Assembly (NCBI GenBank): GCA_031278575.1
Contig: JAITKD010000249.1
Location: 1 to 6,332, forward strand
Source: Spirochaetaceae bacterium
GTDB lineage: Bacteria > Spirochaetota > Spirochaetia > Treponematales > Breznakiellaceae
DNA length: 6,332 nt
Direction of reading: 5' to 3'
The notes under the pieces are model-generated. The model worked only from the letters and a program-made list of their open reading frames with translations, ran no database searches and was not told the origin of the DNA. The position numbers were made by a program, and so were the translations under genes. Every line of letters starts with the position of its first letter. Position 1 is the stretch's first letter. This document shows positions 3,713 through 6,332 of the stretch, in pieces.

Positions 3713-5635
3713 TTAGTCCCCGGCCTGATCCGCCTGGGTAACCAGATGCCGCTGCCATTCGATAAGGTCCCGCTCCATCCGTTTATCCGATCCCTCCACA
3801 TCCGCCATGATCCGGAAAACCGGTTCCGTACCGGAACCCCGCATCCAGATACAGGCCGGGGTATGGCCGGTTTTGGTCGAAAAAAGGATCTTTAAGCCCC
3901 CCCGTCCGGCATCGGAGAATTGGGAAAGCCCCCGTTTTTCTTCCATCCCCACAAAGGCGGTGGCGCTCCACCCGGTGATGCCGTAACGGTCGTTAAGGTA
4001 GTCCTTCCGCTCCTCCCATTCCCGGAGAAAAAGCTCCTGGTACCGTTTTTTGAGGAGCCCGTGGTCGGCGGTCTTAATCCGCAGCAGGGCCTCCGGGGTA
4101 TAGGAACCGGTGGTGATAAAGGGCGGAAGGGCCGCGATAATATCCGCCAGGGTAAAATCAGGATGGTACACTTCGGCCTGATCCGACAGATCGCACCAAA
4201 GTTCAAAAAAGCCCTTCCGATCCCCTTCGCTCCGGATGGTCAGGAGTTTTACCAGGGCCAGCACCGTGTTAATGGGGTCCCGTACCGCCGAAGGGTGGGT
4301 AATATTACCCCCGGCGGATCCTTCCCCCAGGATCCGTACCAGATACCCCTGCTCCCGGAGCTTCCGGGCCAGGCCCACCACATTGGCCTCCCCCACCTCG
4401 GCCCGGAAAACCGACACGTCAAAGGCCTTGGCGATCCGGTCCACCCGCATGGACGTGGGGCCGTTCACCGCAACGGCCGCCTTCCTGAGGGCGTTTCCCT
4501 TGTTATCAAACCGGAGCTCGCCGGTCCATACCAGGTGGGCCAATTCGGAAACACAGGCCAGGGCGAAAACCTCCTGGGCTTCCAGGGCCCGGGCCCGTCC
4601 CTGCCCCTCATCCCAAAAAACCAGATTTCCCCGGTCCCCGTCACAATCCGGTACATACCCGATAACCACCGCGGGATTTTCCCGGTGGAGCTGTTCCACA
4701 AAGCGCCGGCAGGGTTCCAGGGATTCCCCTTCGGGGACAATCCGGTGTATGATTTCCCGGGGTTTTTGCGACATCCCGTAAAACGCGAGCCCCAGGGAGC
4801 TAAGAAATTCCCGGTCTATGGACAGGGTCCGGGCGGATCCGTTAAAATCCGCCGCCACCCCCAGAGCCTGGTTCCGTAAACTCCGGGTCATGACCTCCAG
4901 GAGGGGATTCTCCGCGGTTCCGCCGCCGGTTCCCGCGGTAAGTTCCCGGGTAAAATCGAGGTAGGCGCCGTAGGCCTCGGCCTTGATCTCCTGAAGGCCG
5001 GTGTATACCCGGGTAAGCGCCTCCATATCCCCGAAGTTTACCCAGGAAACCGCCTGGGATATGACCTGGGGATCCGCCATCCGGGCCCGGAATTCCTCAA
5101 TCAGGATCAGGGCCTCCGCCGCGGGGAGTACCCCCCCGTCGGTAAGGCCGAATTTAAGGCCGTTATGCCCGATGGGGTTATGGCTTGCGGAGATATACAC
5201 AAACCCCTGGGCCTTTCCGGTCCGGGCATAGGCCATGATCTCCGGGGCCGCGGTGATAAAGGCGAACCGTACCCCGCAGCCCCTGGTCAAAAAGGTCCGT
5301 ATCAGGGGATCCGCTATGGCCGGCCCCGTGGGCCGGGTGTCCATGCCGACGATAACCTGGGGATGTTCCAAGCCGCTTTTTCTTTTAAGGTATTCCGCAA
5401 AAACCCCGGCGGCGATACCGGCCATTACCCCGTGGGCCGCCCCTATTTCTTCCCCGGGACTCTCCTCATCACCGTTTTTGGCGAAGATCCCCCGCCAACC
5501 CGAAGCCGAAAGGATCATCCGGTCCAGGGCCGTATCCAAAAGGGCTTGGGTTAAAGCCGGATCATCTCCTTTGAGGGGAATTACCGCGGGATCGGCAATA
5601 AAAAGTCCCGAATCAGGATGCCGTATTAACGCCAT
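3713..5635 (-). CDS. Alpha-D-phosphohexomutase (phosphoglucomutase/phosphomannomutase family)
   Basis: A 640-residue enzyme, longer than the usual 450-580. All four family sites are present in order: SGWRGIF near residues 45-51; the phosphoserine loop ISASHNPIGHNGLKF (148-162, catalytic S151); the metal loop DCDGDR (330-335); the sugar loop GEGSAGG (437-443), a variant of the common GEESGG; and the C-terminal phosphate-binding loop RGSGTEP (599-605). It should interconvert hexose 1- and 6-phosphates through a phosphoserine, feeding glycogen, cell-surface sugar or glycolytic routes; glucose versus mannose preference cannot be settled. The extra length lies partly in an N-terminal extension (1-44) and in residues about 190-255 and 480-560. 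ATG 5635 has AAGGAG upstream at an 8-nt spacing. It is first in a unit with the PUR-protein gene; repeat copy B lies about 130 bp upstream. Confidence 0.93.
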   Translation of the reverse strand: MALIRHPDSGLFIADPAVIPLKGDDPALTQALLDTALDRMILSASGWRGIFAKNGDEESPGEEIGAAHGVMAGIAAGVFAEYLKRKSGLEHPQVIVGMDTRPTGPAIADPLIRTFLTRGCGVRFAFITAAPEIMAYARTGKAQGFVYISASHNPIGHNGLKFGLTDGGVLPAAEALILIEEFRARMADPQVISQAVSWVNFGDMEALTRVYTGLQEIKAEAYGAYLDFTRELTAGTGGGTAENPLLEVMTRSLRNQALGVAADFNGSARTLSIDREFLSSLGLAFYGMSQKPREIIHRIVPEGESLEPCRRFVEQLHRENPAVVIGYVPDCDGDRGNLVFWDEGQGRARALEAQEVFALACVSELAHLVWTGELRFDNKGNALRKAAVAVNGPTSMRVDRIAKAFDVSVFRAEVGEANVVGLARKLREQGYLVRILGEGSAGGNITHPSAVRDPINTVLALVKLLTIRSEGDRKGFFELWCDLSDQAEVYHPDFTLADIIAALPPFITTGSYTPEALLRIKTADHGLLKKRYQELFLREWEERKDYLNDRYGITGWSATAFVGMEEKRGLSQFSDAGRGGLKILFSTKTGHTPACIWMRGSGTEPVFRIMADVEGSDKRMERDLIEWQRHLVTQADQAGD

Positions 5636-5680
5636 AGGGCAAACTCCTTGTTACAATATGGAAACCCACAAGGGGAAAAT

Positions 5681-5686
5681 AGTATA
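5681..5686 (-). promoter_or_regulatory. Candidate -10 box for the mutase-PUR operon
   Basis: Read on the minus strand this is TATACT, five of six matches to TATAAT, about 45 bp before the mutase start. No convincing -35 hexamer lies 16-18 bp upstream and no TGn precedes it. The AT-rich 5640-5735 stretch contrasts with the GC-rich genes and is the likely promoter region, but the exact box is uncertain. Confidence 0.3.
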
Positions 5687-5764
5687 CCGGTTTTTGAATT
5701 CAATTACTATAGCCCCAAAAAGAGAAACAGCGGTTTTACCGTTACCATGATTTTTCCCGGTAAT

Positions 5765-5934
5765 AGGGGCGCATTTCCGGCGCAAGCGCCGGAAACCGGG
5801 CTTTCCGGGGCTCCGCTCCGCTCCGGTCCCGGCGCATATAGCGCCGGGACTGCTTCGCACCCCTCCAATCCCTTGCGCTTTTTGTATGCGGCCGCTTTTT
5901 TGGTAATTATAGGCCGTTAAATGTAAAATTGCTG
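5765..5934 (-). repeat. Structured dispersed repeat, copy B (inverted relative to copy A)
   Basis: This is the reverse complement of 1468-1635. Read on the minus strand it has the same outer stem (AGGGGTGCG with TGCGCCCCT), the same 10-bp GTCCCGGCGC hairpin but with loop TATAT instead of CAT, the three tandem CGGAG units, and the same TTTCCGGCG hairpin with loop CTTG instead of CTCG. The left third is more diverged, including a change from GCCGCCGGGTACG to GCGGCCGCATACAA. It ends 129 bp before the mutase start and points towards it, as copy A points towards its downstream gene. Neither the terminator nor the extra long-range stem of copy A is present here. No flanking target duplication was seen. 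Confidence 0.85.
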
Positions 5935-6220
5935 AAAGAGAAACAGGACAAACGCATAGAAAAAGGGTTTTATGCCGGTATTATAAGTAAAGGACATCCC
6001 AACTGATCTCTATGGATTTTTGCAGCCGGCGATATCGCATGATACCAAGCGAACACGCAGTAATAAAGAATCCCTGGAGCAAGCTCTAAACGTGACCCAC
6101 AACTCAAGTTTTACCTGTTTTAGGACAGACCTTTCCCCGGGGAGTTTTCGGTTTGGGGTGGACAGGGGAACTAATACGGAATTCAGGGTGGATTACCGGC
6201 CCTTATCCGGGTACGGGGGC

Positions 6221-6332
6221 GAGGAGAAGGGGGAATATGAGGAAAAAAGCGGTTTGAATCGCCGTTTCCCCATACTGGGGTCTGACCCCGGCGGCTGAAT
6301 CCCCCCGCCCCTCTCCGGCCTCCTCCTCCGGC
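6221..6332 (+). pseudogene. Possible broken start of a gene running off the right edge
   Basis: A strong ribosome-site-like tract (GAGGAGAAGGGGG, 6221-6233) is followed 3 nt later by ATG 6237 and a typical protein start, MRKKAV, but codon 7 is TGA (6255-6257). The same frame then stays open to the window end (IAVSPYWGLTP..., then a P/S/A-rich run). It could be a signal-peptide-like N-terminus with a nonsense change, a sequencing error, or chance. The spacer of 3 nt from the tract is short, but the AGGAG inside it is at a better distance. Nothing downstream is available to decide. Confidence 0.25.
6277..6289. repeat. 13-bp palindrome GGGGTCTGACCCC
   Basis: GGGGTC and GACCCC are perfect reverse complements around a single T. 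The left half can alternatively pair with an upstream CCCCA (6269-6273, loop TAC), so two hairpins compete. It could be a protein-binding site or part of a dispersed palindromic repeat; only one copy is in the window. Confidence 0.4.

Larger units (their letters stand above)
5935..6332. other. Stretch without a supported gene
   Basis: I see no recognisable protein or RNA gene here. A 92-codon plus-strand frame from TTG 6020 to 6298 has codon use unlike the neighbours, no ribosome site and no recognisable motif. A 25-codon ATG frame at 6012-6089 is equally unsupported. No tRNA T-arm or cloverleaf could be built. The only structure of note is at the right end: a purine-rich ribosome-site-like tract, an early-terminated start and a palindrome, listed separately. 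Confidence 0.5.

Noticed and set aside
3700..3801. Longer N-terminus for the PUR protein (start at 3801)
   Set aside because: The extra 34 residues lie inside the mutase C-terminus in another frame, while ATG 3699 has AGGAG at 7 nt and begins exactly at the PUR domain.
3920..4879. Long plus-strand open frame of 319 codons opposite the mutase gene
   Set aside because: It is a shadow of the GC-rich minus-strand codons; composition is P/G/R-rich without any family motif, while the opposite strand has all mutase motifs.
6020..6298. 92-codon frame starting with TTG
   Set aside because: Weak start, no ribosome site, codon use unlike neighbouring genes, no recognisable motif.
6245..6300. Possible tRNA or T-arm (GGTTTGAATC)
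   Set aside because: The flanking bases do not form the 5-bp T-stem and no acceptor, D or anticodon arms can be placed around it.
1..6332. CRISPR array or toxin-antitoxin pair
   Set aside because: No regularly spaced direct repeats and no small overlapping gene pair with toxin or antitoxin motifs were found.

Overview
The window reads as a stretch of a GC-rich spirochaete chromosome, most likely a Treponema or related Spirochaetaceae; this is inference. The pointers are a single-PUR-repeat protein of the kind known from Borrelia (BpuR), a large alpha-phosphohexomutase with a GEGS-type sugar loop, a YkoF/MTH1187-like thiamine-binding protein, and a small orphan protein with a spirochaete-like look. 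Codon use is strongly GC-biased, so many long antisense open frames exist that are not genes.

Layout. 1-212: 3' end of an AraC-family regulator (+). 213-272: short spacer with an imperfect hairpin. 273-419: C-terminal remnant of thiamine-phosphate synthase (thiE), then a HAD phosphatase (423-1088), a terminator-like hairpin, and a thiamine-binding protein (1129-1446), all on +. Together they look like the worn end of a thiamine synthesis or salvage locus. 1468-1635: copy A of a structured repeat of about 170 bp, whose last bases are shared with an intrinsic terminator. 1708-1932: 74-residue orphan protein with its own strong promoter and ribosome site. 2038-2640: phosphoribosyltransferase, with no Shine-Dalgarno site before its start. 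2652-3278: RNase HII (rnhB).

On the minus strand a two-gene unit runs towards rnhB: a 640-residue phosphoglucomutase/phosphomannomutase-type enzyme (5635-3713), then after 13 nt a PUR-domain nucleic-acid-binding protein with a long basic RG-rich tail (3699-3232). Its last codons overlap the end of rnhB by 47 bp, so the two operons converge with no room for a terminator between them. Copy B of the structured repeat (5765-5934) lies upstream of the mutase, in inverted orientation relative to copy A. From 5935 to the end there is no gene I can support, only a possible broken gene start at 6237 and a 13-bp palindrome.

Most worth a second look: the paired structured repeats, including the mutually exclusive pairing with a terminator at copy A; the thiE remnant beside a HAD phosphatase and thiamine-binding protein; the perfect beta-clamp-type motif QLSLF at the C-terminus of RNase HII; the RG-rich tail of the PUR protein; and the unusual start region of the phosphoribosyltransferase.
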